This document shows positions 12,494 through 27,017 of a DNA stretch of 64,000 nt, one piece after another. The notes below the pieces were generated by a model that searched no databases, was not told where the DNA came from, and worked only from the letters and a program-made list of their open reading frames with translations. Made by a program: the position numbers and the translations under genes. The stretch spans positions 14,570,001 through 14,634,000 of the forward strand of contig NW_027488370.1 in the NCBI RefSeq assembly GCF_051014445.1, written 5' to 3'. The stretch is from Colletes latitarsis (taxonomy: Eukaryota; Arthropoda; Insecta; Hymenoptera; Colletidae). Each line of letters opens with the position of its first letter. The first letter of the stretch is position 1.

Positions 12494-13047
12494 AGTCTGA
12501 TGAGTGAAAATCCCCGGCCTAACCTAGACCTAACATGCATTATCCTCAAAAATATTGAACGAAACCTGGTTTAATCGACTGTTTCAGTGTGGTACCGCAC
12601 TACTACGTGACGCAAACCAGAAAAAACCCAGGATCTGTTCAACAAGTATGTGAAAAACGCGAAAGTATGAGCCTGCTGAGGGCAAATCCCAGACCTATCC
12701 CAGACCTAACTAGCGTTATCCTCTAAAATGATTCAACGAAACCAGGTTTAATTGACTGTTTCAGCGTGGTACCACATTACTACGTGATACAATCCAGAAA
12801 CAGCCCCGGATCTAGCCGTGAAGTATGAGAAATATGCGAAAGTATGAGCCTGATGAGAGCAAATCCCAGACCTAACCTAGACCTAACATGAATTATTCTC
12901 TAAAATATTGATCAAAACCAGGTTTAATTGACTGTTTCAGTCTGGTCCCACATTACTACGTGATCCAAACCAGAAAAAACCCAGGATCCGTTCAACAAGT
13001 ATGTGAAAAACGCGAAAGTATGAGCCTGATGAGGGCAAATCCCAGAC

Positions 13048-14023
13048 CTATCCCAGACCAAAATTGCGTTATCCTCTAAAATATTTATCAAGACCAGGTT
13101 TAATTGATTGTTTCAGTGTGGTCCCACATTACTACGTGATCCAAACCAGAAAAACCCCAGGATCAGTTCAACAAGTATGTGAAAAACGCGAAAGTATGAG
13201 CCTGATGAGGGCGAATCCCAGACCTATCCCAGACCAAACTTGCGTGATCCTCTAAAATATTGATCGAAACCAGGTTTAATTGACTGTTTCAGCGTGGTAC
13301 CACATTACTACGTGATACAATCCAGAAACAGCCCAGGATCTAGCCATGAAGTATGTGAAAAACGCGAAAGTATGAGCCTGATGAGGGCAAATCCCAGACC
13401 TATCCCAGACCAAACTTGCGTTATCCTCTAAAATATTTATCAAGACCAGGTTTAATTGATTGTTTCAGTGTGGTCCCACATTACTGCGTGATCCAAACCA
13501 GAAAAAACCCAGGATCCGTTCAACAAGTATGTGAAGAATGCGAAAGTATGAGTCTGATGAGTGAAAATCCCAGACCTAACCTGGACCTAACATGCGTTAT
13601 CCTCAAAAATATTGATCGAAACCTGGTTTAATCGACTGTTTCAGCGTGGTACCACATTACTACGTGATACAATCCAGAAACAGCCCAGGATCTAGCCATG
13701 AAGTATGAGAAATATGCGAAAGTATGAGCCTGATGAGGGCAAATCCTAGACGTAACCCAAACCTAACATGCGTTATCCTCTAAAATATTGATCGAAACCA
13801 GGTTTAATGGACTGCTTCAGTGTGGTACCACTTCACTACGTGATCCAAAGCAGAAAAAACCCCCGATCAGGCCAACATGTATGTAAAAACTGCGAAAGTA
13901 TGAGTCTGATGAGTGAAAATCCCCGGCCTAACCTAGACCTAACATGCGTTATCCTCAAAAATATTGATCGAAACCAGGTTTAATTGACCGTTTCAGTGTG
14001 GTACCACATTACTACGTGATCCA
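13048..14023 (+). repeat. 1-kb duplicated block, copy 2
   Basis: Copy of 9880-10855 with scattered point changes. It carries the same B-to-A chimeric monomer (near 13348). Diverges at ~14024. Confidence 0.75.
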
Positions 14024-14859
14024 ATCCAGAAATAGCCCAGGATCTAGCCATGAAGTATGAGAAATATGCGAAAGTATGAGCCTGACGAGGTCAAATCCTG
14101 GACCTAATCCAGACCTAACTTGCGTTGTCCTCTAAAATATTGATGGAAACCAGATTCCATTGACTGTTTCAGTGTGGTACTACATTACTACGTGATGCAA
14201 TCCAGAAAAAGCCCAAGATCTAGCCATCAAGTATGAGAAATACGCGAAAGAATGAGCCTGATGAAAGCATATCCCAGACCTAACCTAGACCTAACATGAA
14301 TTATTCTCTAAAATATTGTTCGAAACCAGGTTTTATGGACTGTTTCAGTGTGGTACCAGATTACTACGTGATCCAAACAAGAAAAAACCCAGGATCTGTT
14401 CAACAAGTATGTGAAAAATGCGAAAGTATGACCCTGATGAGGGCAAATCCCAGACCTATCCCAGACATAACTTGTGTTGTTCTCTAAAATATTGATGGAA
14501 ACCAGATTCCATTGACTGTTTCAGTGTGGTACTACATTACTACGTGATGCAATCCAGAAAAAGCCCAAGATCTAGCCATCAAGTATGAGAAATATTCGAA
14601 AGAATGAGCCTGATGAGAGCAAATCCCAGACCTAACCTAGAACTAACATGGATTATTCTCTAAAATATTGATCGAAACCAGGTTTAATGGACTGCTTCAG
14701 TGTGGTACCACATTACTACGTGATCCAAACCAGAAAAAACCCACGATCTCTTCAACAAGTATGTGAAAAACGCGAAAGTATGAGCCTGATGAGGGCAAAT
14801 CCTAGACCTAACCCAGACCTAACATGCGTTATCGTCTAAAATAGTGATCGAAACCAGGA

Positions 14860-17377
14860 TTAATTGACTGTTTCAGCGTGGTACCACATTACTACGTGAT
14901 ACAATCCAGAAACAGCCCAGGATCTAGCCATGAAGTATGGGAAATATGCGAAAGTATGAGCCTGATGAGGGCAAATCCTAGACCTAACCCAAACCAAACA
15001 TGCGTTATCCTCTAAAATATTGATCGAAACCAGGTTTAATGGACTGCTTCAGTGTGGTACCACTTCACTACGTGATCCAAAGCAGAAAAAACCCTCGATC
15101 AGGCCAGCATGTATGTTAAAACTGCGAAAGTATGAGTCTGATGAGTGCAAATCCCCGGCCTAACCTAGACCTAACATGCGTTATCCTCAAAAATATTGAT
15201 CGAAACCAGGTTTAATTGACCGTCTCAGTGTGGTACCACATTACTACGTGATCCAATCCAGAAATAGCCCAGGATCTAGCCATGAAGTATTGGAAATATG
15301 CGAAAGTATGAGCCTGACGAGGGCAAATCCTGGACCTAACCCAGATCTAACATACGTTATCCTCTAAAATATTTATCAAGACCTGGTTTAATCGACTGTT
15401 TCAGTGTGGTACCACATTACTATGTGATCCAAACCAGAAAATAACCCAGGATCTGTTCAACGAGTATGTGAAGTGTGCGAAAGCATGAGTCTGATGAGGG
15501 CAAATCCCAGACCTATCCCAGACCTAACTTGCGTTATCCTCTAAAATATTGATCGAAACCAGGTTTAATCGACTGTTTCTGTGTGGTACCACATTACTAC
15601 GTGATCCAAACCAGAAAAAACCCAGGATCAGTTCAACAAGTATGTGAAAAACGCGAAAGTATGAGCCTGATGAGGGCGAATCCCAGACCTTTCCCAGACC
15701 TAACTTGCGTTGTCCTCTAAAATATTGATGGAAAACAGGTTTAATTGACTGTTTCAGTGTTGTACTTCATTACTACGTGATGCAATCCAGAAAAAGCCCA
15801 GGATCTAGCCATCAAGTATGAGAAATATGCGAAAGAATGAGCCTGATGAGAGCAAATCCCAGACCTAACCTAGACCAAACATGAATTATTCTCTAAAATA
15901 TTGTTCGAAACCAGGTTTTATGGACTGTTTCAGTGTGGTACCACACTACTACGTGATCCAAACAAGAAAAAACCCAGGATCTGTTCAACAAGTATGTGAA
16001 AAATGCGAAAGTATGACCCTGATGAGGGCAAATCCCAGACCTATCCCAGACATAACTTGCGTTGTCCTCTAAAATATTGATGGAAACCAGATTCCATTGA
16101 CTGTTTCAGTGTGGTACTACATTACTACGTGATACAATCCCGAAAAAGCCCAAGATCTAGCCATCAAGTATGAGAAATACGCGAAAGAATGAGCCTGATG
16201 AAAGCAAATCCCAGACCTAACCTAGAACTAACATGGATTATTCTCTAAAATATTGATCGAAACCAGGTTTAATGGACTGCATCAGTGTGGTACCACATTA
16301 CTACGTGATCCAAACCAGAAAAAACCCAGGATCTCTTCAACAAGTATGTGAAAAACGCGAAAGTATGAGCCTGATGAGGGCAAATCCTAGACCTAACCCA
16401 GACCTAACATGCGTTATCCTCTAAAATAGTGATCGAAACTAGGTTAAATGGACTGTTTCAGTGTGGTACCACACTACTACGTGATCCAATCCAGAAAAAA
16501 CCAAGGATCAGTTCAACAAGTATGTGAAAAACGCGAAAGTATGAGCCTGATGAGGGCGAATCCTAGACCTATCCCAGACCTAACTTGCGTTGTCCTCTAA
16601 AATATTGATGGAAACCAGGTTTAATTGACTGTTTCAGTGTTGTACTTCATTACTACGTGATGCAATCCAGAAAAAGGCCTGGATCTAGCCATCAAGTATG
16701 AGAAATATGCGAAAGAATGAGCCTGATGAGAGCAAATCCCAGACCTAACCTAGACCTAACATGAATTATTCTCTGAAATATTGATCGAAACCAGGTTTAA
16801 TTGACTGTTTCAGTGTGGTGCCACATTACTACGTGATCCAATCCAGTAAAAACCCAGGATCCGTTCAATAAGTATGTGAAGAATGCGAAAGTATGAGTCT
16901 GATGAGTGAAAATCCCCGGCCTAACCTAGACCTAACATGCATTATCCTCAAAAATATTGAACGAAACCTGGTTTAATCGACTGTTTCTGTGTGGTACCGC
17001 ACTACTACGTGACGCAAACCAGAAAAAACCCAGGATCTGTTCAACAAGTATGTGAAAAACGCGAAAGTATGAGCCTGCTGAGGGCAAATCCCAGACCTAT
17101 CCCAGACCTAACTAGCGTTATCCTCTAAAATGATTCAACGAAACCAGGTTTGATTGACTGTTTCAGCGTGGTACCACATTACTACGTGATACAATCCAGA
17201 AACAGCCCCGGATCTAGCCGTGAAGTATGAGAAATATGCGAAAGTATGAGCCTGATGAGAGCAAATCCCAGACCTAACCTAGACCTAACATGAATTATTC
17301 TCTAAAATATTGATCAAAACCAGGTTTAATTGACTGTTTCAGTGTGGTCCCACATTACTACGTGATCCAAACCAGAA
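14860..17377 (+). repeat. 2.5-kb segmental duplication, copy 2
   Basis: Copy of 4650-7167 (offset 10,210 bp). The right edge is sharp: at ~17378 this copy continues with AAAAACCCAGGATCCG where the other continues with AATAGCCCAGGATCTAG. The AAAAAGGCCTGG marker is at 16671. Confidence 0.85.
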
Positions 17378-17400
17378 AAAACCCAGGATCCGTTCAACAA

Positions 17401-18709
17401 GTATGTGAAAAACGCGAAAGTATGAGCCTGATGAGGGCAAATCCCAGACCTATCCCAGACCAAACTTGCGTTATCTTCTAAAATATTTATCAAGACCAGG
17501 TTTAATTGATTGTTTCAGTGTGGTCCCACATTACTACGTGATCCAAGCCAGAAAAAACCCAGGATCAGTTCAACAAGTATGTGAAAAACGCGAAAGTATG
17601 AGCCTGATGAGGGCGAATCCCAGACCTATCCTAGACCAAACTTGCGTTATCCTCTAAAATATTGATCGAAACCAGGTTTAATTGACTGTTTCAGCGTGGT
17701 ACCACATTACTACGTGATACAATCCAGAAACAGCCCAGGATCTAGCCATGAAGTATGTGAAAAACGCGAAAGTATGAGCCTGATGAGGGCAAATCCCAGA
17801 CCTATCCCAGACCTAACTTCCGTTATCCTCTAAAATATTGATCGAAACCAGGATTAATTGACTGTTTCAGCGTGGTACCACATTACTACGTGACCCAAAC
17901 CAGAAAAAACCCAGGATCTGTTCAACAAGTATGTGAAAAACGCGAAAGTATGAGCCTGATGAGGGCAAATCCCAGACCTATCCCAGACCAAACTTGCGTT
18001 ATCCTCTAAAATATTTATCAAGACCAGGTTTAATTGATTGTTTCTGTGTGGTCCCACATTACTACGTGATCCAAACCAGAAAAAACCCAGGATCAGTTCA
18101 ACAAGTATGTGAAAAACGCGAAAGTATGAGCCTGATGAGGGCGAATCCCAGACCTGTCCCAGACCAAACTTGCGTTATCCTCTAAAATATTTATCAAGAC
18201 CAGGTTTAATTGATTGTTTCAGTGTGGTCCCACATTACTGCGTGATCCAAACCAGAAAAAACCCAGGATCCGTTCAACAAGTATGTGAAGAATGCGAAAG
18301 TATGAGTCTGATGAGTGAAAATCCCAGACCTAACCTGGACCTAATATGCGTTATCCTCAAAAATATTGATCGAAACCTGGTTTAATCGACTGTTTCAGAG
18401 TGGTACTACATTACTACGTGACCGAAACCAGAAAAAACCCAGGATCTGTTCAACAAGTATGTGAAAAACGCGAAAGTATGAGCCTGATGGGGGCAAATCC
18501 CAGACCTATCCCAGACCAAACTTGCGTTATCCTCTAAAATATTGATCGAAACCAGGTTTAATCGACTGTTTCAGTGTGGTACCACATTGCTACGTGATCC
18601 AAACCAGAAAAAACCCAGGATCTAGCCATGAAGTATGAGAAATATGCGAAAGTATGAGCCTGATGAGGGCAAATCCTAGACCTAACCCAAACCTAACATG
18701 CGTTATCCT
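17401..18709 (+). repeat. Triplicated 1.2-1.3-kb block, copy 1
   Basis: Seven-monomer block with GATTAATTGACTG, TTTCTGTGTGGTCCCAC and CAGAGTGGTACTAC variants. The 17550-18709 part matches 21950-23109 at exactly 4,400 bp (25 monomers). The whole block matches 25674-26982 at 8,273 bp (47 monomers plus 1). Confidence 0.8.
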
Positions 18710-21700
18710 GTAAAATATTTATCAAGACCAGGTTTAATTGAATGTTTCAGTGTGGTACCACATTACTACGTGAAGCAAACCAGAAAATACCCAGGATCCG
18801 TTCAACAAGTATGTGAAGAATGCGAAAGTATGGGTCTGATGAGTGAAAATCCCAGACCTAACCTAGACCTAACATGCGTTATCCTCTAAAATATTGATGG
18901 AAACCAGATTCCATTGACTGTTTCAGTGTGGTACTACATTACTACGTGACGCAATCCAGAAAAAGCCCAAGATTTAGCCATCAAGTATGAGAAATACGCG
19001 AAAGAATGAGCCTGATGAAAGCAAATCCCAGACCTAACATAGAACTAACATGGATTATTCTCTAAAATATTGATCGAAACCAGGTTTAATGGACTGCATC
19101 AGTGTGGTACCACATTACTACGTGATCCAAACCAGAAAAAACCCAGGATCTCTTCAACAAGTATGTGAAAAACGCGAAAGTATGAGCCTGATGAGGGCAA
19201 ATCCTAGACCTAACCCAGACCTAACATGCGTTATCCTCTAAAATAGTGATCGAAAACAGGTTTAATGGACTGTTTCAGTGTGGTACCACACTACTACGTG
19301 ATCCAATCCAGAAAAAACCAAGGATCAGTTCAACAAGTATGTGAAAAACGCGAAAGTATGAGCCTGATGAGGGCGAATCCTAGACCTATCCCAGACCTAA
19401 CTTGCGTTGTCCTCTAAAATATTGATGGAAACCAGGTTTAATTGACTGTTTCAGTGTTGTACTTCATTACTACGTGATGCAATCCAGAAAAAGGCCTGGA
19501 TCTAGCCATCAAGTATGAGAAATATGCGAAAGAATGAGCCTGATGAGGGCGAATCCCAGACCTTTCCCAGACCAAACTTGCGTTATCCTCTAAAATATTT
19601 ATCGAAACCAGGTTTAATTGACTGTTTCAGCGTGGTACCACATTACTACGTGATACAATCCAGAAACAGCCCAGGATCTAGCCATGAAGTATGAGAAATA
19701 TGCGAATGTATGAGCCTGATGAGGGCAAATCCTAGACCTAACCCAAACCTAACATGCGTTATCCTGTAAAATATTTATCAAGACCAGGTTTAATTGAATG
19801 TTTCAGTGTGGTACCACATTACTACGTGAAGCAAACCAGAAAATACCCAGGATCCGTTCAACAAGTATGTGAAGAATGCGAAAGTATGGGTCTGATGAGT
19901 GAAAATCCCAGGGCTAACCTAGACCTAACATGCGTTATCCTCTAAAATATTGATCGAAACCAGGTTTAATGGACTGTTTCAGTGTGGTACCACTTTACTA
20001 CGTGATCCAAACCAGAAAAAACCCTCGATCAGGTCAACATGTATGTTAAAACTGCGAAAGTATGACCCTGATGAGGGCAAATCCCAGGGCTTACCTAGAC
20101 CTAACATGCGTTGTCCTCTAAAATATTGCTGGAAACCAGGTTTAATTGACTATTTCGGTGTTGTACTTCATTACTACGTGATGCAATCCAGAGAAAGCCC
20201 AGGATCTAGCCATCAAGTATGAGAAATATGCGAAAGAATGAGCCTGGTGAGAGCAAATCCCAGAACTAACCTAGACATAACATGAATTATTCTCTAAAAT
20301 ATTGATCAGAACCAGGTTTAATAGACTGTTTCAGAGTGGTACCACATTACTACGTGATCCAATCCAGAAATAGCCCAGGATCTAGGCATGAAGTATGAAA
20401 AATATGCGAAAGTATGAGCCTGACGAGGGCAAATCCTAGACCTAACCCAGACCTAACATGCGTTATCCTCTAAAATATTTATCATGACCAGGTTTAATTG
20501 ATTGTTTCAGTGTGGTCCCACATTACTACGTGATACAAACCAGAAAAAACCCAGGATACATTCAACAAGTATGTGAAGAATGCGAAAGTATGAGTCTGAT
20601 GAGTGAAAATCCCAGGCCTAACCTAGACCTAACATGCATTATCCTCAAAAATATTGATCGAAACCAGGTTTAATGGGCTGCTTCAGTGTGGTACCACTTC
20701 ACTACGTGATCCAAAGCAGAAAAAACCCCCGATCAGGCCAACATGTATGTAAAAACTGCGAAAGTATGACTCTGATGAGTGAAAATCCCCGGCCTAACCT
20801 AGGCCTAACATGCGTTATCCTCAAAAATATTGATCGAAACCAGGTTTAATTGACCGTTTCAGTGTGGTACCACATTGCTACGTGATCCAAACCAGAAAAA
20901 ACCCAGGATCAGTTCAACAAGTATGTGAAAAACGCGAAAGTATGAGCCTGATGAGGGCGAATCCCAGACCTTTCCCAGACCTAACTTGCGTTATCCTCTA
21001 AAATATTTATCGAAACCAGGTTTAATTGACTGTTTCACCGTGGTACCACATTACTACGTGATACAATCCAGAAACAGCCCAGGATCTAGCCATGAAGTAT
21101 GAGAAATATGCGAAAGTATGAGCCTGATGAGGGCAAATCCTAGACGTAACCCAAACCTAACATGCGTTATCCTCTAAAATATTGATCGAAACCAGGTTTA
21201 ATGGACTGCTTCAGTGTGGTACCACTTCACTACGTGATCCAAAGCAGAAAAAACCCCCGATCAGGCCAACATGTATGTAAAAACTGCGAAAGTATGAGTC
21301 TGATGAGTGAAAATCCCCGGCCTAACCTAGACCTAACATGCGTTATCCTCAAAAATATTGATCGAAACCAGGTTTAATTTACCGTTTCAGTGTGGTACCA
21401 CATTACTACGTGATCCAATCCAGAAATAGCCCAGGATCTAGCCATGAAGTATGAGAAATATGCGAAAGTATGAGCCTGACGAGGTCAAATCCTGGACCTA
21501 ATCCAGACCTAACTTGCGTTGTCCTCTAAAATATTGATGGAAACCAGATTCCATTGACTGTTTCAGTGTGGTACTACATTACTACGTGATGCAATCCAGA
21601 AAAAGCCCAAGATCTAGCCATCAAGTATGAGAAATACGCGAAAGAATGAGCCTGATGAAAGCAAATCCCAGACCTAACCTAGACCTAACATGAATTATTC

Positions 21701-21949
21701 TCTAAAATATTGTTCGAAACCAGGTTTTATGGACTGTTTCAGTGTGGTACCAGATTACTACGTGATCCAAACAAGAAAAAACCCAGGATCTGTTCAACAA
21801 GTATGTGAAAAATGCGAAAGTATGACCCTGATGAGGGCAAATCCCAGACCTATCCCAGGCATAACTTGTGTTGTTCTCTAAAATATTGATGGAAACCAGA
21901 TTCCATTGACTGTTTCAGTGTGGTACCAGATTACTACGTGATCCAAACA

Positions 21950-23109
21950 AGAAAAAACCCAGGATCAGTTCAACAAGGATGTGAAAAACGCGAAAGTATG
22001 AGCCTGATGAGGGCGAATCCCGGACCTATCCCAGACCAAACTTGCGTTATCCTCTAAAATATTGATCGAAACCAGGTTTAATTGACTGTTTCAGCGTGGT
22101 ACCACATTACTACGTGATACAATCCAGAAACAGCCCAGGATCTAGCCATGAAGTATGTGAAAAACCCGAAAGTATGAGCCTGATGAGGGCAAATCCCAGA
22201 CCTATCCCAGACCTAACTTCCGTTATCCTCTAAAATATTGATCGAAACCAGGATTAATTGACTGTTTCAGCGTGGTACCACATTACTACGTGACCCAAAC
22301 CAGAAAAAACCCAGGATCTGTTCAACAAGTATGTGAAAAACGCGAAAGTATGAGCCTGATGAGGGCAAATCCCAGACCTATCCCAGACCAAACTTGCGTT
22401 ATCCTCTAAAATATTTATCAAGACCAGGTTTAATTGATTGTTTCTGTGTGGTCCCACATTACTACGTGATCCAAACCAGAAAAAACCCAGGATCAGTTCA
22501 ACAAGTATGTGAAAAACGCGAAAGTATGAGCCTGATGAGGGCGAATCCCAGACCTATCCCAGACCAAACTTGCGTTATCCTCTAAAATATTTATCAAGAC
22601 CAGGTTTAATTGATTGTTTCAGTGTGGTCCCACATTACTGCGTGATCCAAACCAGAAAAAACCCAGGATCCGTTCAACAAGTATGTGAAGAATGCGAAAG
22701 TATGAGTCTGATGAGTGAAAATCCCAGACCTAACCTGGACCTAATATGCGTTATCCTCAAAAATATTGATCGAAACCTGGTTTAATCGACTGTTTCAGAG
22801 TGGTAGTACATTACTACGTGACCCAAACCAGAAAAAACCCAGGATCTGTTCAACAAGTATGTGAAAAACGCGAAAGTATGAGCCTGATGAGGGCAAATCC
22901 CAGACCTATCCCAGACCAAACTTGCGTTATCCTCTAAAATATTGACCGAAACCAGGTTTAATCGACTGTTTCAGTGTGGTACCACATTGCTACGTGATCC
23001 AAACCAGAAAAAACCCAGGATCTAGCCATGAAGTATGAGAAATATGCGAAAGTATGAGCCTGATGAGGGCAAATCCTAGACGTAACCCAAACCTAACATG
23101 CGTTATCCT
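21950..23109 (+). repeat. Triplicated block, copy 2
   Basis: Offset 4,400 bp from copy 1. It is followed downstream by extra monomers (22798-23677) not present after copy 3. Confidence 0.8.
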
Positions 23110-23677
23110 CTAAAATATTGATCGAAACCAGGTTTAATGGACTGCTTCAGTGTGGTACCACTTCACTACGTGATACAATCCAGAAACAGCCCAGGATCTA
23201 GCCATGAAGTATGAGAAATATGCGAAAGTATGAGCCTGATGAGGGCAAATCCTAGACGTAACCCAAACCTAACATGCGTTATCCTCTAAAATATTGATCC
23301 AAACCAGGTTTAATTGACTGTTTCTGTGTGGTACCACATTACTACGTGACCCAAACCAGAAAAAACCCAGGATCTGTTCAACAAGTATGTGAAAAACGCG
23401 AAAGTATGAGCCTGATGAGGGCAAATCCCAGACCTATCCCAGACCAAACTTGCGTTATCCTCTAAAATATTGATCGAAACCAGGTTTAATCGACTGTTTC
23501 AGTGTGGTACCACATTGCTACGTGATCCAAACCAGAAAAAACCCAGGATCTAGCCATGAAGTATGAGAAATATGCGAAAGTATGAGCCTGATGAGGGCAA
23601 ATCCTAGACGTAACCCAAACCTAACATGCGTTATCCTCAAAAATATTGATCGAAACCTGGTTTAATCGACTGTTTCA
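22798..23677 (+). repeat. Five-monomer interval with an embedded 528-bp duplication
   Basis: CAGAGTGGTA landmarks are 880 bp (5 monomers) apart here but only 352 bp (2 monomers) apart in the corresponding place at 26671-27023. The extra 528 bp is explained by repetition inside this interval: ~22812-23115 recurs at ~23340-23640. A trimer was gained here or lost in the other copy. Confidence 0.75.
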
Positions 23678-24851
23678 GAGTGGTACTACATTACTACGTG
23701 ACCCAAACCAGAAAAAACCCAGGATCTGTTCAACAAGTATGTGAAAAACGCGAAAGTATGAGCCTGATGAGGGCGAATCCCAGACCTATCCCAGACCTAA
23801 CTTGCGTTATCCTCTAAAATATTGATCGAAACCAGGATTAATTGACTGTTTCAGCGTGGTACCACATTACTACGTGATACAATCCAGAAACAGCCCAGGA
23901 TCTAGCCATGAAGTATGAGAAATATGCGAAAGTATGAGCCTGATGAGGGCAAATCCTAGACGTAACCCAAGCCTAACATGCGTTATCCTCTAAAATATTG
24001 ATCGAAACCAGGTTTAATGGACTGCTTCAGTGTGGTACCACTTCACTACGTGATCCAAAGCAGAAAAAACCCTCGATCAGGCCAACATGTATGTTAAAAC
24101 TGCGAAAATATGAGTCTGATGAGTGAAAATCCCCGGCCTAACCTAGACCTAACATGCGTTATCCTCAAAAATATTGATTGAAACCAGGTTTAATTGACCG
24201 TTTCAGTGTGGTACCACATTACTACGTGATCCAATCCAGAAATAGCCCAGGATCTAGCCATGAAGTATGAGAAATATGCGAAAGTATGAGCCTGACGAGG
24301 TCAAACCCTGGACCTAATCCAGACCTAACTTGCGTTGTCCTCTAAAATATTGATGGAAACCAGATTCCACTGACTGTTTCAGTGTGGTACTACATTACTA
24401 CGTGATGCAATCCAGAAAAAGCCCAAGATCTAGCCATCAAGTATGAGAAATACGCGAAAGAATGAGCCTGATGAAAGCAAATCCCAGACCTAACCTAGAC
24501 CTAACATGAATTATTCTCTAAAATATTGTTCGAAACCAGGTTTTATGGACTGTTTCAGTGTGGTACCAGATTACTACGTGATCCACACAAGAAAAAACCC
24601 AGGATCTGTTCAACAAGTATGTGAAAAATGCGAAAGTATGACCCTGATGAGGGCAAATCCCAGACCTATCCCAGACATAACTTGTGTTGTTCTCTAAAAT
24701 ATTGATGGAAACCAGATTCCATTGACTGTTTCAGTGTGGTACTACATTACTACGTGACGCAATCCAGAAAAAGCCCAAGATCTAGCCATCAAGTATGAGA
24801 AATATGCGAAAGAATGAGCCTGATGAGAGCAAATCCCAGACCTAACCTAGA
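23673..24851 (+). repeat. 1.2-kb duplicated block, copy 1
   Basis: Matches 27018-28196 at an offset of 3,345 bp (19 monomers plus 1), sharing CGAGGTCAAACCCTGG, CAGATTCCACTGACTG and GGTTTTATGGACTG. Older relatives of the same series lie at ~13.7-14.5 kb and ~21.1-21.9 kb. Confidence 0.8.
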
Positions 24852-25673
24852 CCTAACATGAATTATTCTCTGAAATATTGATCGAAACTAGGTTTAATTG
24901 ACTGTTTCAGTGTGGTGCCACATTACTACGTGATCCAATCCAGTAAAAACCCAGGATCCGTTCAATAAGTATGTGAAGAATGCGAAAGTATGAGTCTGAT
25001 GAGTGAAAATCCCCGGCCTAACCTAGACCTAACATGCATTATCCTCAAAAATATTGAACGAAACCTGGTTTAATCGACTGTTTCAGTGTGGTACCGCACT
25101 ACTACGTGACGCAAACCAGAAAAAACCCAGGATCTGTTCAACAAGTATGTGAAAAACGCGAAAGTATGAGCCTGCTGAGGGCAAATCCCAGACCTATCCC
25201 AGACCTAACTAGCGTTATCCTCTAAAATGATTCAACGAAACCAGGTTTAATTGACTGTTTCAGCGTGGTACCACATTACTACGTGATACAATCCAGAAAC
25301 AGCCCCGGATCTAGCCGTGAAGTATGAGAAATATGCGAAAGTATGAGCCTGATGAGAGCAAATCCCAGACCTAACCTAGACCTAACATGAATTATTCTCT
25401 GAAATATTGATCGAAACTAGGTTTAATTGACTGTTTCAGTGTGGTGCCACATTACTACGTGATCCAATCCAGTAAAAACCCAGGATCAGTTCAACAAGTA
25501 TGTGAAAAACGCGAAAGTATGAGCCTGATGAGGGCGAATCCCAGACCTATCCCAGACCAAACTTGCGTTATCCTCTAAAATATTGATCGAAACCAGGTTT
25601 AATTGACTGTTTCAGCGTGGCACCACATTACTACGTGATACAATCCAGAAACAGCCCAGGATCTAGCCATGAA

Positions 25674-26982
25674 GTATGTGAAAAACGCGAAAGTATGAGC
25701 CTGATGAGGGCAAATCCCAGACCTATCCCAGACCAAACTTGCGTTATCTTCTAAAATATTTATCAAGACCAGGTTTAATTGATTGTTTCAGTGTGGTCCG
25801 ACATTACTACGTGATCCAAACCAGAAAAAACCCAGGATCAGTTCAACAAGTATGTGAAAAACGCGAAAGTATGAGCCTGATGAGGGCGAATCCCAGACCT
25901 ATCCCAGACCAAGCTTGCGTTATCCTCTAAAATATTGATCGAAACCAGGTTTAATTGACTGTTTCAGCGTGGTACCACATTACTACGTGATACAATCCAG
26001 AAACAGCCCAGGATCTAGCCATGAAGTATGTGAAAAACGCGAAAGTATGAGCCTGATGAGGGCAAATCCCAGACCTATCCCAGACCTAACTTCCGTTATC
26101 CTCTAAAATATTGATCGAAACCAGGATTAATTGACTGTTTCAGCGTGGTACCACATTACTACGTGACCCAAACCAGAAAAAACCCAGGATCTGTTCAACA
26201 AGTATGTGAAAAACGCGAAAGTATGAGCCTGATGAGGGCAAATCCCAGACCTATCCCAGACCAAACTTGCGTTATCCTCTAAAATATTTATCAATACCAG
26301 GTTTAATTGATTGTTTCTGTGTGGTCCCACATTACTACGTGATCCAAACCAGAAAAAACCCAGGATCAGTTCAACAAGTATGTGAAAAACGCGAAAGTAT
26401 GAGCCTGATGAGGGCGAATCCCAGACCTATCCCAGACCAAACTTGCGTTATCCTCTAAAATATTTATCAAGACCAGGTTTAATTGATTGTTTCAGTGTGG
26501 TCCCACATTACTGCGTGATCCAAACCAGAAAAAACCCAGGATCCGTTCAACAAGTATGTGAAGAATGCGAAAGTATGAGTCTGATGAGTGAAAATCCCAG
26601 ACCTAACCTGGACCTAATATGCGTTATCCTCAAAAATATTGATCGAAACCTGGTTTAATCGACTGTTTCAGAGTGGTACTACATTACTACGTGACCCAAA
26701 CCAGAAAAAACCCAGGATCTGTTCAACAAGTATGTGAAAAACGCGAAAGTATGAGCCTGATGAGGGCAAATCCCAGACCTATCCCAGACCAAACTTGCGT
26801 TATCCTCTAAAATATTGATCGAAACCAGGTTTAATCGACTGTTTCAGTGTGGTACCACATTGCTACGTGATCCAAACCAGGAAAAACCCAGGATCTAGCC
26901 ATGAAGTATGAGAAATATGCGAAAGTATGAGCCTGATGAGGGCAAATCCTAGACGTAACCCAAACCTAACATGCGTTATCCT
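25674..26982 (+). repeat. Triplicated block, copy 3
   Basis: Copy of 17401-18709, sharing TTATCTTCTAAAATA. Private change: GGTCCGACATTAC near 25797. Followed at ~27018 by sequence matching 23673 onward. Confidence 0.8.
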
Positions 26983-27017
26983 CTAAAATATTGATCGAAA
27001 CCAGGTTTAATGGACTG

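Noticed and set aside
17854..26330. Three identical 67-codon minus-strand open frames at 17854, 22254 and 26127
   Set aside because: They are identical because they lie in a triplicated block of the satellite, not because of protein conservation.
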